Below are positions 55,934 through 63,300 of a stretch of DNA of 64,000 nt, piece after piece. The stretch comes from Paludibacteraceae bacterium. GTDB taxonomy: Bacteria; Bacteroidota; Bacteroidia; Bacteroidales; Paludibacteraceae. The stretch is taken from positions 62,001 to 126,000 of the forward strand of contig JAKSNF010000002.1 in NCBI GenBank assembly GCA_024400115.1, read 5' to 3'. The first letter of the stretch is position 1. The number at the start of each line of letters is the position of its first letter. The notes under the pieces were generated by a model. It was not told where the DNA came from. It was given only the letters and a program-made list of their open reading frames with translations, and did no database searches. A program made the translations under genes and the position numbers.

Positions 55934-57019
55934 ATGAAAAATAACAAGACTTTGGTCAATGTACAGCCTTTAGATTCTCTATTCGAACAAGTTTCCAAAC
56001 TGATAGAGCAAGCCCGTTCATTTGTAGCAAGTACGGTTAATACGGCTATGACGGCAACCTATTACGAAATAGGTCGTTTTATTGTTGAGAATGAGCAGCA
56101 AGGGAATCACCGTGCCTCGTATGGAAAGCAAGTGCTAAAAGGATTATCTGAACGTTTGACGCAACGTTTTGGGAAGGGTTGGAGTGTAGAAACATTAGAT
56201 AAATGTCGCAAATTGTATAGAGTATATTCAATTTCGTCTACAGTGCAGACGAATTCTTCTGACACCAATTTGGTCCACAGTGTAGACGAAATTCCATTAC
56301 CTCATGTATCTTGGAATCATTTACAGATACTTATGCGTATTGAAAATCAAGACGAGCGCCATTTCTATGAAATAGAAAGTATAAAACAGAATTGGAGTGT
56401 TCGCCAACTGCAACGACAGTATGCCAGCAGTTTGTACGAACGCCTAGCGCTCAGTCGAGACAAAGACAAAGTAATGCGTTTAGCTAATGAAGGACAAACA
56501 ATTGCGACATCGGACGATATTATTAAGAATCCTATTACATTGGAGTTTCTTGGTTTGAAACCCGATTCCTCTTATTCAGAATCTGATTTGGAAAGTGCGA
56601 TCATTACTCGATTACAGCAGTTCCTGCTTGAGATGGGTAAGGGATTCCTTTTTGAGGCACGACAGAAACGATTTACCTTCAACGAGGATAACTATTATGT
56701 TGATTTGGTTTGTTACAATCGCTTGTTACAATGTTATGTTTTGGTGGATTTAAAAACCACTAAACTTTCTCATCAAGACTTGGGGCAAATGCAGATGTAT
56801 GTCAATTATTATGACCGTTATGTGAAAGAAGAATTTGAAAAACCGACAATTGGCATATTACTTTGTAAAGATAAAGAGGATGCTTTGGTCGAGTTAACAT
56901 TGCCAAAAGATGCAAATATCTATGCACAGCAGTATGCTCTTTGTTTGCCGAACAAACAGCTTCTTCAAACTAAGTTAAAAGAATGGATTGATGAGATAGA
57001 GGATAATAAAATGGAATAA
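55934..57019 (+). CDS. YhcG-type PD-(D/E)XK nuclease (DUF1016 family)
   Basis: The 361-residue protein has the DUF1016 N-terminal helical domain (about 10-165; TYYEIGRFIVENEQQG, YGKQVLKGLSERL and the later SWNHLQILMRIENQDERHFY). The C-terminal PD-(D/E)XK nuclease domain (about 205-350) has YYVDLVCYNRLLQCYVLVDLK as the catalytic D...DxK line (position about 256-276). The family is found in defence and mobile regions. It is coupled to the WYL gene (4-bp gap). Codons for residues 98-105 contain a perfect TTCGTCT-N7-AGACGAA palindrome (56233-56253). Confidence 0.88.
   Translation: MKNNKTLVNVQPLDSLFEQVSKLIEQARSFVASTVNTAMTATYYEIGRFIVENEQQGNHRASYGKQVLKGLSERLTQRFGKGWSVETLDKCRKLYRVYSISSTVQTNSSDTNLVHSVDEIPLPHVSWNHLQILMRIENQDERHFYEIESIKQNWSVRQLQRQYASSLYERLALSRDKDKVMRLANEGQTIATSDDIIKNPITLEFLGLKPDSSYSESDLESAIITRLQQFLLEMGKGFLFEARQKRFTFNEDNYYVDLVCYNRLLQCYVLVDLKTTKLSHQDLGQMQMYVNYYDRYVKEEFEKPTIGILLCKDKEDALVELTLPKDANIYAQQYALCLPNKQLLQTKLKEWIDEIEDNKME
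56233..56253. promoter_or_regulatory. Palindrome TTCGTCT-N7-AGACGAA inside the YhcG gene
   Basis: It is retained in the ghost copy at 51951-51971 with one spacer change. It has the same arm and spacer lengths as the cassette palindrome, so a protein-binding site is possible. Confidence 0.4.
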
Positions 57020-57038
57020 AGCAACAGAAAAATTAACC

Positions 57039-57075
57039 TTGTGCAGTTCCCTTGCACAATAAAGCAGTACTTTTG
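57039..57075 (+). promoter_or_regulatory. Cassette promoter 2: TTGTGCA-N7-TGCACAA plus TACTTTTG
   Basis: Arms 57039-57045 and 57053-57059, spacer GTTCCCT, then 8 bp to TACTTTTG (57068-57075). It begins 19 bp after the YhcG stop and drives the HAD-PRTase/DprA pair. Confidence 0.82.
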
Positions 57076-57103
57076 CACTCGGAATTGAAAAAGAATATTG
57101 ATT

Positions 57104-58306
57104 ATGACCATTACCGAATTAAAACAATTGAGTGGAAACGAAGAAGCGCAGGATTTCGTCTATATTTTTGATATGGATGGAACATTGGTAAATACTGATA
57201 TCGCAAATAGACTAGCTTATCAGCAAGCAGCAAAAAACGTCTGCAATCGTTCACTATTTGATATTGTAGGACGGATGACTCGTGATTCTCTCAAGTATTC
57301 GCACTTATCTCAAGAAGACGAAATTCGCATCATTGAAGAAAAGAAGAACATATATTCAAACTATTTAGACAAAACGCTTTTGCTGCCGTCTGCATCTGTT
57401 CTACGCTTTTTACACGAACAAGGGTGTACGACAATATTAGCAACACAATCAGACAAGGAACGAGCTATTCAAACGTTGCAATATCATCATTTAGAAGATT
57501 ATTTTACGGCTCTATATTTTAAGGATGATTTTGATTCTTGCACGAATAAATTTGCATATATCATTGCCCAACGTCATTTGAATCCGGAGGATGTTATTGT
57601 GGTAGAGGATAACGATATTGAGATTGAGAATGCCGTTAAAGAAGGTGTTAAAAGAGACAATATTGTATATATATTAAAATCCTTCACCATATACAAAAGC
57701 AAACCGTACGATCCCGCAACAGGTTATCATCTAACACATTGTCATGTGCCTGCCTTTTATCACTTTGATTATTTGCGAGGGCATCTAACCTTTATCAATA
57801 TACTGAAAGCAGAGCATGGCGAGAGTGATGATTATATAGAATATGCCTCCCGCCTATTGAGAAGCATTTTATATGAAGACATTCCGCAAATATATCATTT
57901 GTTGGGAAATAAAGAATTAGTAGTCTGTGGCATTCCTCGTTCCAAAGCTAAATCCTCATATTCGGAAAGACAATTGAGATTTAATTCCACACTTAGTTTA
58001 GCCGTTCAACAAATGAATGCGTATTATAATTTGATAGATGGAGGAGACTATATTATTCGTCATACAGATACGCCAACAACTCATTTATTACACAAAGACG
58101 TTGAACATGTTGTTGTTCCGGTAGGTATTACCAAAGATACTTGTACAATCGCACCTGAGATTAAGGACAAAGATATATTATTGATAGATGATATCTATAC
58201 GGCTTCGGTCAACATTGATGAAGATGCTATTCAAGCCTTATACGATAATGGTGCACGTAGTGTCACTTTTTACGCAATTGCACGTACTAAACGAATTAAA
58301 GAATGA
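57104..58306 (+). CDS. HAD phosphatase-phosphoribosyltransferase fusion protein
   Basis: The 400-residue protein starts at ATG 57104. The N-terminal HAD domain (about 15-195) has all four motifs: FDMDGTLVNTD (nucleophile DxD), ILATQSDK, a Lys in DSCTNKF and VIVVEDND. The C-terminal phosphoribosyltransferase domain (about 205-400) has the PRPP loop ILLIDDIYTASVNI (about 359-372). Such fusions appear with DprA-like SLOG proteins in nucleotide-centred conflict systems and Ter-linked operons described by Aravind and colleagues. A nucleotide-derived signal or modified base is a plausible product, but the reaction is unknown. It overlaps the next gene by 4 bp. Confidence 0.85.
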   Translation: MTITELKQLSGNEEAQDFVYIFDMDGTLVNTDIANRLAYQQAAKNVCNRSLFDIVGRMTRDSLKYSHLSQEDEIRIIEEKKNIYSNYLDKTLLLPSASVLRFLHEQGCTTILATQSDKERAIQTLQYHHLEDYFTALYFKDDFDSCTNKFAYIIAQRHLNPEDVIVVEDNDIEIENAVKEGVKRDNIVYILKSFTIYKSKPYDPATGYHLTHCHVPAFYHFDYLRGHLTFINILKAEHGESDDYIEYASRLLRSILYEDIPQIYHLLGNKELVVCGIPRSKAKSSYSERQLRFNSTLSLAVQQMNAYYNLIDGGDYIIRHTDTPTTHLLHKDVEHVVVPVGITKDTCTIAPEIKDKDILLIDDIYTASVNIDEDAIQALYDNGARSVTFYAIARTKRIKE

Positions 58307-59253
58307 AATATACTGATAATGCCATAAATATTTTAACCGCTAAAACTTATAAGGGTATAGGTAAAGCGTGGATTGTGCAGAATATTCATCACAATGAAGA
58401 TGTTGCTACTATAGTTCAACGTCTCAATACAAAACTCGTTGAGCCTACTTCTATAGCGGACTTTGAACGTATTAAGAACTCTATCCTTTTGCACATTGAG
58501 AATATCCGGTCTTATGTCGATGGTATTACCGCAATTGGTGATGAGGATTTTCCGTATGTTAGAGGAACTGTGAAAGATGGCGAACAACCGATTGTGCTAT
58601 ATTACAAGGGAGATATCAGTTTGTTGCACAAAAACAATCATAATGTAGCTGTTATAGGTCTGCTCAATCCGGATTTGACAACGGTAGAGGAAGAAACCTT
58701 TGTGGTAACTAAACTTGTCAATGCGGGATGGTGTATTGTAAGCGGTCTGGCTGTAGGATGCGATTCCGTGGCTCATCAAACAACATTGGATAATCACGGA
58801 AAGACAATTGCAGTGTTACCTTCATCTTTGAAAACCATTCTGCCTACCCAAAACAAAAATTTGGCAGAGCAGATTGTCCATAATGGAGGACTATTGATAA
58901 CGGAATATGGGAAAGATGCCATTTCGGATATGGAACTGAGAGGCCGTTATCAAGAGAGAGATCGTTTACAAGCATTATTCAGTGATTCCATTATTTTGTC
59001 TGCAAGTTACGCAAAAAATAATTTAGGTAACGATAGTGGTTCTCGCTTAGCAATGGAGTATGCACGAAATTACAAGATACCGCGTTTTGTATTATATCAA
59101 GAAAATAGGGACAAGGATAATCCAAAATACAATTTAACCCGTCAAGTGTTGGCAGAAGGAGATACTACTATTTTGGATGTAAATAATGCAGCAACCATAA
59201 TAGAAAATAAGCGTCTGTCTTCACAAATTCCTGTTCAAACGCAATTATTTTAA
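58303..59253 (+). CDS. DprA-like SLOG-domain protein
   Basis: The 316-residue protein has a short helical N-terminus (about 1-85) and a DprA/Smf Rossmann domain (about 90-300): FPYVRG, VAVIGL, GWCIVSGLAVGCDSVAHQTTL (split as a nucleotide-binding glycine loop and GCD), IAVLPSSLKTILP and GGLLITEYG. The DprA DNA-binding RxxxRN motif is altered (YQERDRLQAL), and the C-terminal winged helix is missing. It is therefore unlikely to be the competence DprA and more likely a SLOG sensor or effector binding a nucleotide made by the upstream HAD-PRTase. ATGA overlap indicates coupled translation. Its stop is only 4 bp from cassette promoter 3. Confidence 0.85.
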   Translation: MKYTDNAINILTAKTYKGIGKAWIVQNIHHNEDVATIVQRLNTKLVEPTSIADFERIKNSILLHIENIRSYVDGITAIGDEDFPYVRGTVKDGEQPIVLYYKGDISLLHKNNHNVAVIGLLNPDLTTVEEETFVVTKLVNAGWCIVSGLAVGCDSVAHQTTLDNHGKTIAVLPSSLKTILPTQNKNLAEQIVHNGGLLITEYGKDAISDMELRGRYQERDRLQALFSDSIILSASYAKNNLGNDSGSRLAMEYARNYKIPRFVLYQENRDKDNPKYNLTRQVLAEGDTTILDVNNAATIIENKRLSSQIPVQTQLF

Positions 59254-59257
59254 TAAC

Positions 59258-59294
59258 TTGTGCAGAAAGGTTGCACAACTTCGCAGTACTTTTG
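59258..59294 (+). promoter_or_regulatory. Cassette promoter 3: TTGTGCA-N7-TGCACAA plus TACTTTTG
   Basis: Arms 59258-59264 and 59272-59278, spacer GAAAGGT (different from the others), 8 bp to TACTTTTG (59287-59294). Confidence 0.82.
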
Positions 59295-59335
59295 CACCGT
59301 CAAACAAAAATAACGCATAAATAACAACACGTAAT

Positions 59336-61033
59336 ATGAACGCAATTAGTTTTAAAAACTTCCGTAATTTTGAAGAACTACCTTTGTTAAAATTTGGAAA
59401 AGGAGTTACATTTTTGGTTGGGCAAAATAATGCTGGTAAATCTACTCTAACGAAGGCGTGTCGATTAATGGCTGAAAATATGCCATCGTGTATCAAAACA
59501 GATGATTCCTCTGGGTTCTATAGAGCAACTATTGATTTCGGGAAACTATGCCATTCCTTTAAACGTGCTTTACGTATGGGAGCAGATAATCAAAAGATGG
59601 AATTCACAGTACAAACGGGATATTTTACCATTACTTATATCATCGATGGTGTGGTTAAGGATGGACAAGACACTCGAGGAAATGTATCGCTCATTAAGAT
59701 ATATGACCAAATAGATGATTGCACATGGATAAGTGATTTTGAGAAACAAGATGCCACATTAGAATACAACGGTCGCTTATTAGCAAATATCATTCATCAA
59801 GATCTTTTTATGCGTGGCGAGTTACATAAGATATCTGAACGCCAGCGTTTGCTCAATGACGAAAAAGAACTAAACAAGATGTTTGAAGAGGTAAAAAGCA
59901 AACATTCCACACTAACTATAACTGAATTTAAAGATAAATTGTCATTAAAAGTAGAAGAAGACCAAAGATATCAAAAATGGATAGATGAACTTTCTAAAGA
60001 CGAAAGACTTCGCAGTATAAACTTAGTAAGCGATTCTGATTATAGTGCATTAAGTCCCTTTGAATGCAATGATTTAGATCTTATATGGATAGATGAGAAT
60101 GGAAAAGAAGTGCATGATTTACAATACATGAATGAGTATATGCGTGGCCATCGCATAAAATTAGTATTCAACATTAATGATGAGATAAAACATGATATGT
60201 TGGTATTTGATGTCCAACCCTTGTTATCTAAGATTCGTCAAGATTATCGAAAAGCTATTAGCAATCAGGTCATCTATTTACCTGCTCATGAAACACCACA
60301 ACGTAGTGAGTTTTATATTGGAGGCGAGAATCTTGACTATTTCGAAACTATTGTTCGTGATTTTTACTATGAGGAAGGACTCGGAGAACGTAAAATTTGG
60401 GTATCGAACCGTATGAAAGAACTTGGTATAGGAACAGGACTCGTTCTACAAAGCCAGTTGGGTGAAGTTGTTGGCATATTTGTTAAGAAGGAAGATGGTA
60501 CCGAACTTCCTTTTGCGGATTTAGGAAGAGGAACCATTCAGATAATAATGCTATTGTTGAGTATTGCAGCTAAAATGCCTGCGGATTACTTTGATCCAAA
60601 TCTTCAACAGATACTCTATGAGAATCCGATGGACTATGCGTCTTCTCTTCCTGACCAAAAAGACGAACTTTCTCGCCAACAAGCCCTTCTGCATGAGCGT
60701 ACAATCATTATTGAGGAACCTGAGCAAAATTTACATCCTGCCTTGCAAAGTAAGTTAGCAGATCTCTTTTTACATATATCAGAGTATTTCAGGCGTCGTG
60801 TTATCGTGGAGACTCACTCCGAATATATGATTCGTAAATCGCAAATACAAGTGGCAGCGATGAAGTTTGCAAGCCAAGAAAAACTTGATAAAACTAATCC
60901 TATTCATACTTATTATTTCCCCGTAGACAAGAATCCTTTTATTATGCAATATCGAGTAGATGGTTCTTTTGAAAATGATTTTGGGCAAGGTTTTTATGAT
61001 GAGGCTTCTAATTTAACGTTTGAGATTTTGTAA
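59336..61033 (+). CDS. OLD/AAA-type ABC ATPase (defence-like)
   Basis: The 565-residue protein has Walker A GQNNAGKST (29-37), a long helical insert (about 150-300), the signature-like LGRGTIQIIMLL (about 388-399), Walker B TIIIEEPEQNLHP (about 459-471) and the switch IVETHSEYMIRK (about 486-497). This is the RecF/OLD-like (AAA_15/AAA_21) group that powers many two-gene phage defence systems (such as Gabija, Septu and retron effectors). No TOPRIM domain is present. The partner gene begins 1 bp after its stop. It has its own cassette promoter. Confidence 0.85.
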   Translation: MNAISFKNFRNFEELPLLKFGKGVTFLVGQNNAGKSTLTKACRLMAENMPSCIKTDDSSGFYRATIDFGKLCHSFKRALRMGADNQKMEFTVQTGYFTITYIIDGVVKDGQDTRGNVSLIKIYDQIDDCTWISDFEKQDATLEYNGRLLANIIHQDLFMRGELHKISERQRLLNDEKELNKMFEEVKSKHSTLTITEFKDKLSLKVEEDQRYQKWIDELSKDERLRSINLVSDSDYSALSPFECNDLDLIWIDENGKEVHDLQYMNEYMRGHRIKLVFNINDEIKHDMLVFDVQPLLSKIRQDYRKAISNQVIYLPAHETPQRSEFYIGGENLDYFETIVRDFYYEEGLGERKIWVSNRMKELGIGTGLVLQSQLGEVVGIFVKKEDGTELPFADLGRGTIQIIMLLLSIAAKMPADYFDPNLQQILYENPMDYASSLPDQKDELSRQQALLHERTIIIEEPEQNLHPALQSKLADLFLHISEYFRRRVIVETHSEYMIRKSQIQVAAMKFASQEKLDKTNPIHTYYFPVDKNPFIMQYRVDGSFENDFGQGFYDEASNLTFEIL

Positions 61034-61034
61034 T

Positions 61035-62027
61035 ATGGTTGCATATTTTGATTTGGCAAATCTAAGATCTTATGCTCAAGCCGGTGCCAATCAGCATTGG
61101 CAAGATTGCAATAACCTCTTGAAGAAAAACATTGACATTAAATTTACGTTTGATAAAGATGTCCTGCGTACCGAAAAAGCCAAAAGTAAGCAAGCTATTG
61201 AATCTTGGCTTCGAACGATGGCAACAGGTAGAGGTGGCTCAATTGAATGGAGTCAAAATGGGATTCCTCGTCCAATGGCAGAGGATTCTATATCAAAAGA
61301 GGCACTAACTTCTATACATTTAGTTGATGACAGCAAGGTTTCCGAGGTCGCTTCAAAGGGATTCTTCTTAATCGCCCCCGTTGGTCAAGAGGTTCAAATT
61401 ATACGCCAATTATTTCTAGAAGACGAACCATATCCAACAATCCAAATGCGGATTTCGGATTTAAAAGATTGGAAAGTGTTCTCAAAGGAAGTTGCTCCAT
61501 GTTCAGATGTAATTGTTGTAGATCGTTACGTGTTTGGTCAATCTGATATTTTATATGAGCGAAACATCTATCAGCTTCTTTCAGAACTTTTATGTAATGC
61601 ACACAATATTGCTATCAATATAGTATTTTTTACGCTTTACACATACAAAACAACATCGGGATATACAAATGTTCCTTTCAAAACTATACAACGGCAGTTA
61701 AAGGAAAGATTAACAAAACAAATAGGAGTAGAACCTAATGTTACATTTGTCAAAATAAAAAGCAAGGATAAACACGATAGAACTATCTTCACGAACTATA
61801 AGACTTTTGTAAGTGGGGATTCTTATAAATATTTTGGAGAACTTTCTGAAGAAGAGAAATTAACAACACGCGGGGATTGGCTCCATATTAGTTCTTTAGC
61901 TCATAAAAGTAATCAAACGAATTATGATAAATTTTTACAAGATTTACAAAGTATTGTTGATAATGCAAGTAAAGGTATAGGATCTATTAGCGGAGATAAG
62001 AAGTCAAATTTCCTCTCATTTTCTTAA
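61035..62027 (+). CDS. ATPase partner protein, possible PLD-like fold effector
   Basis: The 330-residue protein starts at ATG 61035 (MVAYFDLANLRSY). I do not recognise the family by name. The C-terminal half has SDVIVVDRYVFGQ (about 163-175) and KDKHDRTIFTNYKTFVSGDS (about 250-269), a spacing seen in degenerate phospholipase D-like domains with HDR in place of HKD; a similar HDRFLLID occurs in the RhuM-like protein at 12081. The N-terminal part is basic (FDKDVLRTEKAKSKQ) and may bind nucleic acid. Pairing 1 bp after the ATPase implies a complex in which this is the effector or target-recognition subunit. This is inference. Confidence 0.6.
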   Translation: MVAYFDLANLRSYAQAGANQHWQDCNNLLKKNIDIKFTFDKDVLRTEKAKSKQAIESWLRTMATGRGGSIEWSQNGIPRPMAEDSISKEALTSIHLVDDSKVSEVASKGFFLIAPVGQEVQIIRQLFLEDEPYPTIQMRISDLKDWKVFSKEVAPCSDVIVVDRYVFGQSDILYERNIYQLLSELLCNAHNIAINIVFFTLYTYKTTSGYTNVPFKTIQRQLKERLTKQIGVEPNVTFVKIKSKDKHDRTIFTNYKTFVSGDSYKYFGELSEEEKLTTRGDWLHISSLAHKSNQTNYDKFLQDLQSIVDNASKGIGSISGDKKSNFLSFS

Positions 62028-62028
62028 C

Positions 62029-62065
62029 CTGTTCAGTTCCCTTGCACAACAAAGCAGTACCTTTG
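62029..62065 (+). promoter_or_regulatory. Cassette promoter 4: CTGTTCA-N7-TGCACAA plus TACCTTTG
   Basis: Left arm 62029-62035 has two changes; the right arm (62043-62049), spacer GTTCCCT and 8-bp gap to TACCTTTG (62058-62065) are kept. It begins 1 bp after the preceding stop codon. Confidence 0.75.
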
Positions 62066-62135
62066 CACTCACATTTGAAAGTCGGCTGTTTTCGCCTTTT
62101 GTTCCCGACTATAAAGAAGCAACTAATGGCATGCA

Positions 62136-62167
62136 GATTGGGGCATGCCGTAAGGTGTGCCCCAATC
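62136..62167 (+). ncRNA. Structured leader RNA with GNRA-tetraloop hairpin
   Basis: GATTGGGGCA (62136-62145) pairs with TGCCCCAATC (62158-62167). Inside it U-G, G-U, C-G and C-G pairs continue to a GUAA loop (62150-62153), giving a 14-bp stem with a GNRA tetraloop. No T run follows, so it is not a terminator. It lies in the about 140-nt leader of the 79-residue gene, downstream of cassette promoter 4. Confidence 0.6.
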
Positions 62168-62211
62168 GCTGTCTATAGGCGAATAGTATAAACCAATAAA
62201 CATTCATTTTT

Positions 62212-62451
62212 ATGAGTAACACTATTCGTGAAGAGCAGATAGAAATGCTGCGTCAATCTTTAAGTAAACCACAATTCAAAGCGAGTTTCGCTTATTATGA
62301 AGCCACCGGTCGTCCATTGGGTGTGTGTCATCCCAGCGGTCATTGGGTCATCACGAACGAAGACCTCCAGTCCGTCCTTAACGCTGCCTATCCTGGCTTA
62401 ACCGGTGAAGTACACGATGAATATCTCGCCATCTGGAAGCCGTTTTCCTAA
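62212..62451 (+). CDS. Unknown 79-residue protein of the last cassette
   Basis: It starts at ATG 62212. A helical N-terminus (REEQIEMLRQSLSKPQFKASF) is followed by YYEATGRPLGVCHPSGHWVIT, a second helix (EDLQSVLNAAYPGL) and an acidic/aromatic end (EVHDEYLAIWKPF). It has no signal peptide or membrane segment. I know no family for it. It has the last cassette promoter and a structured leader, and could be an accessory, immunity or regulator protein of the array. The reading frame looks genuine (codon use like its neighbours), but no function is claimed. Confidence 0.6.
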   Translation: MSNTIREEQIEMLRQSLSKPQFKASFAYYEATGRPLGVCHPSGHWVITNEDLQSVLNAAYPGLTGEVHDEYLAIWKPFS

Positions 62452-62799
62452 CTTCGTTGACACTTTCCTAAAAACGTTGACCTCAACTTCGAGACAATTT
62501 TTGGGAGGTTATAGTTCGCTACGCTTATCTAGGAAATCTAGGTAATCTAGGTTATAAGGAACCCGCATTGAATGCGGGGAAAAAGGAACGAAAAAATAAA
62601 AGCCCGCGGTTGCGAGCCGCGGGAGAGAGACACCTATGAACGCGCCCAACGGTCATAGACCTAATGGACGCGAAGTGCATAACAACATATGCCACCGGTG
62701 GGCAAGTTGTATTTATTCCGAGCCGTACGGACAAATAAACTGAGATAGAATTAATTTCGAACTCTGCCTTTCACTCTGTGAAATAAAGAAGACGGAAAT
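62452..62799. other. Gene-free stretch with hairpins and a TCTAGG repeat
   Basis: Three TCTAGG units occur at 62529-62552. Palindromes are CCCGCATT-G-AATGCGGG (62562-62578) and CCCGCGG/CCGCGGG (62603-62623). No frame of interest and no clear promoter. It forms the right border of the island before recX. Confidence 0.55.
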
Positions 62800-63300
62800 T
62801 TAGATATTGATTTTTGACATTATCTCATCCGTAGTGAAACCACGTTGGGCGAGGAAACGGGCAACTTTATTCTTAAAGTTTAGAGTGGAGAGTGTAGAGT
62901 GTAGAGAAGCCGTCTCGTTTGTAAGTTTAGAGTTGAATAGCTCTTGTTGTTTTTGTTCAATCAAACGGGATAATTGACGATTATATTCCTCTTCGTCAAT
63001 CGTGGCTAAGGCCTGATCAATCACAGCGGCGGATATGTGCTTCATTATCAGCATCATGCGAATCTTTTCCCTACCCCAGCCTTGAAAAGCCACCTTATCA
63101 TGCACAAAAGCCGCAGCATAACGCGACTCATCAATAAAACCCTTATCCAAAAGAGAGTCAATAACCCTATCCCGGACCTCATTAGATGCACCCCACTGAT
63201 AGAGTTTTTCCCGCACCTCTGCCACACAATGCTCCGCCACAGAACAGTAGTTCTGCGCCTTAATGAGCAAGTCGCGCTCTGACAAATCGTTCTTTACCAT
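62800..63300 (-). CDS. recX: Regulatory protein RecX with an in-frame repeat insertion
   Basis: The protein has 166 residues from ATG 63300 (MVKNDLSERDLLIKAQNYC); ATG 63321 is possible. RecX three-helix repeats are visible (CSVAEHCVAEVREKLYQWG, GFIDESRYAAAFVHDKVAFQGWGREKIRMML in two pieces, ARFLAQRGFTTDEI). RecX modulates RecA filaments. Between residues about 120 and 141 the peptide NSKLTNETASLHSTLSTLN comes from a heptamer element (62878-62937) and is not part of the family. It overlaps the end of prmC by about 40 bp, indicating a prmC-recX operon. Confidence 0.9.
   Translation of the reverse strand: MVKNDLSERDLLIKAQNYCSVAEHCVAEVREKLYQWGASNEVRDRVIDSLLDKGFIDESRYAAAFVHDKVAFQGWGREKIRMMLIMKHISAAVIDQALATIDEEEYNRQLSRLIEQKQQELFNSKLTNETASLHSTLSTLNFKNKVARFLAQRGFTTDEIMSKINI
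62878..62937. repeat. Heptamer element inside recX
   Basis: Four heptamers (GTTTAGA, GTGGAGA, GTGTAGA, GTGTAGA), a central spacer starting AAGCCGTCT and two further heptamers; multiple of three in length. Confidence 0.92.

Noticed and set aside
58303..59253. Competence protein DprA
   Set aside because: It lacks the RN motif and C-terminal winged helix, and sits with a HAD-PRTase gene in an accessory island.
62136..62167. Intrinsic terminator before the 79-residue gene
   Set aside because: No T run follows the stem, and a gene lies 45 bp downstream.
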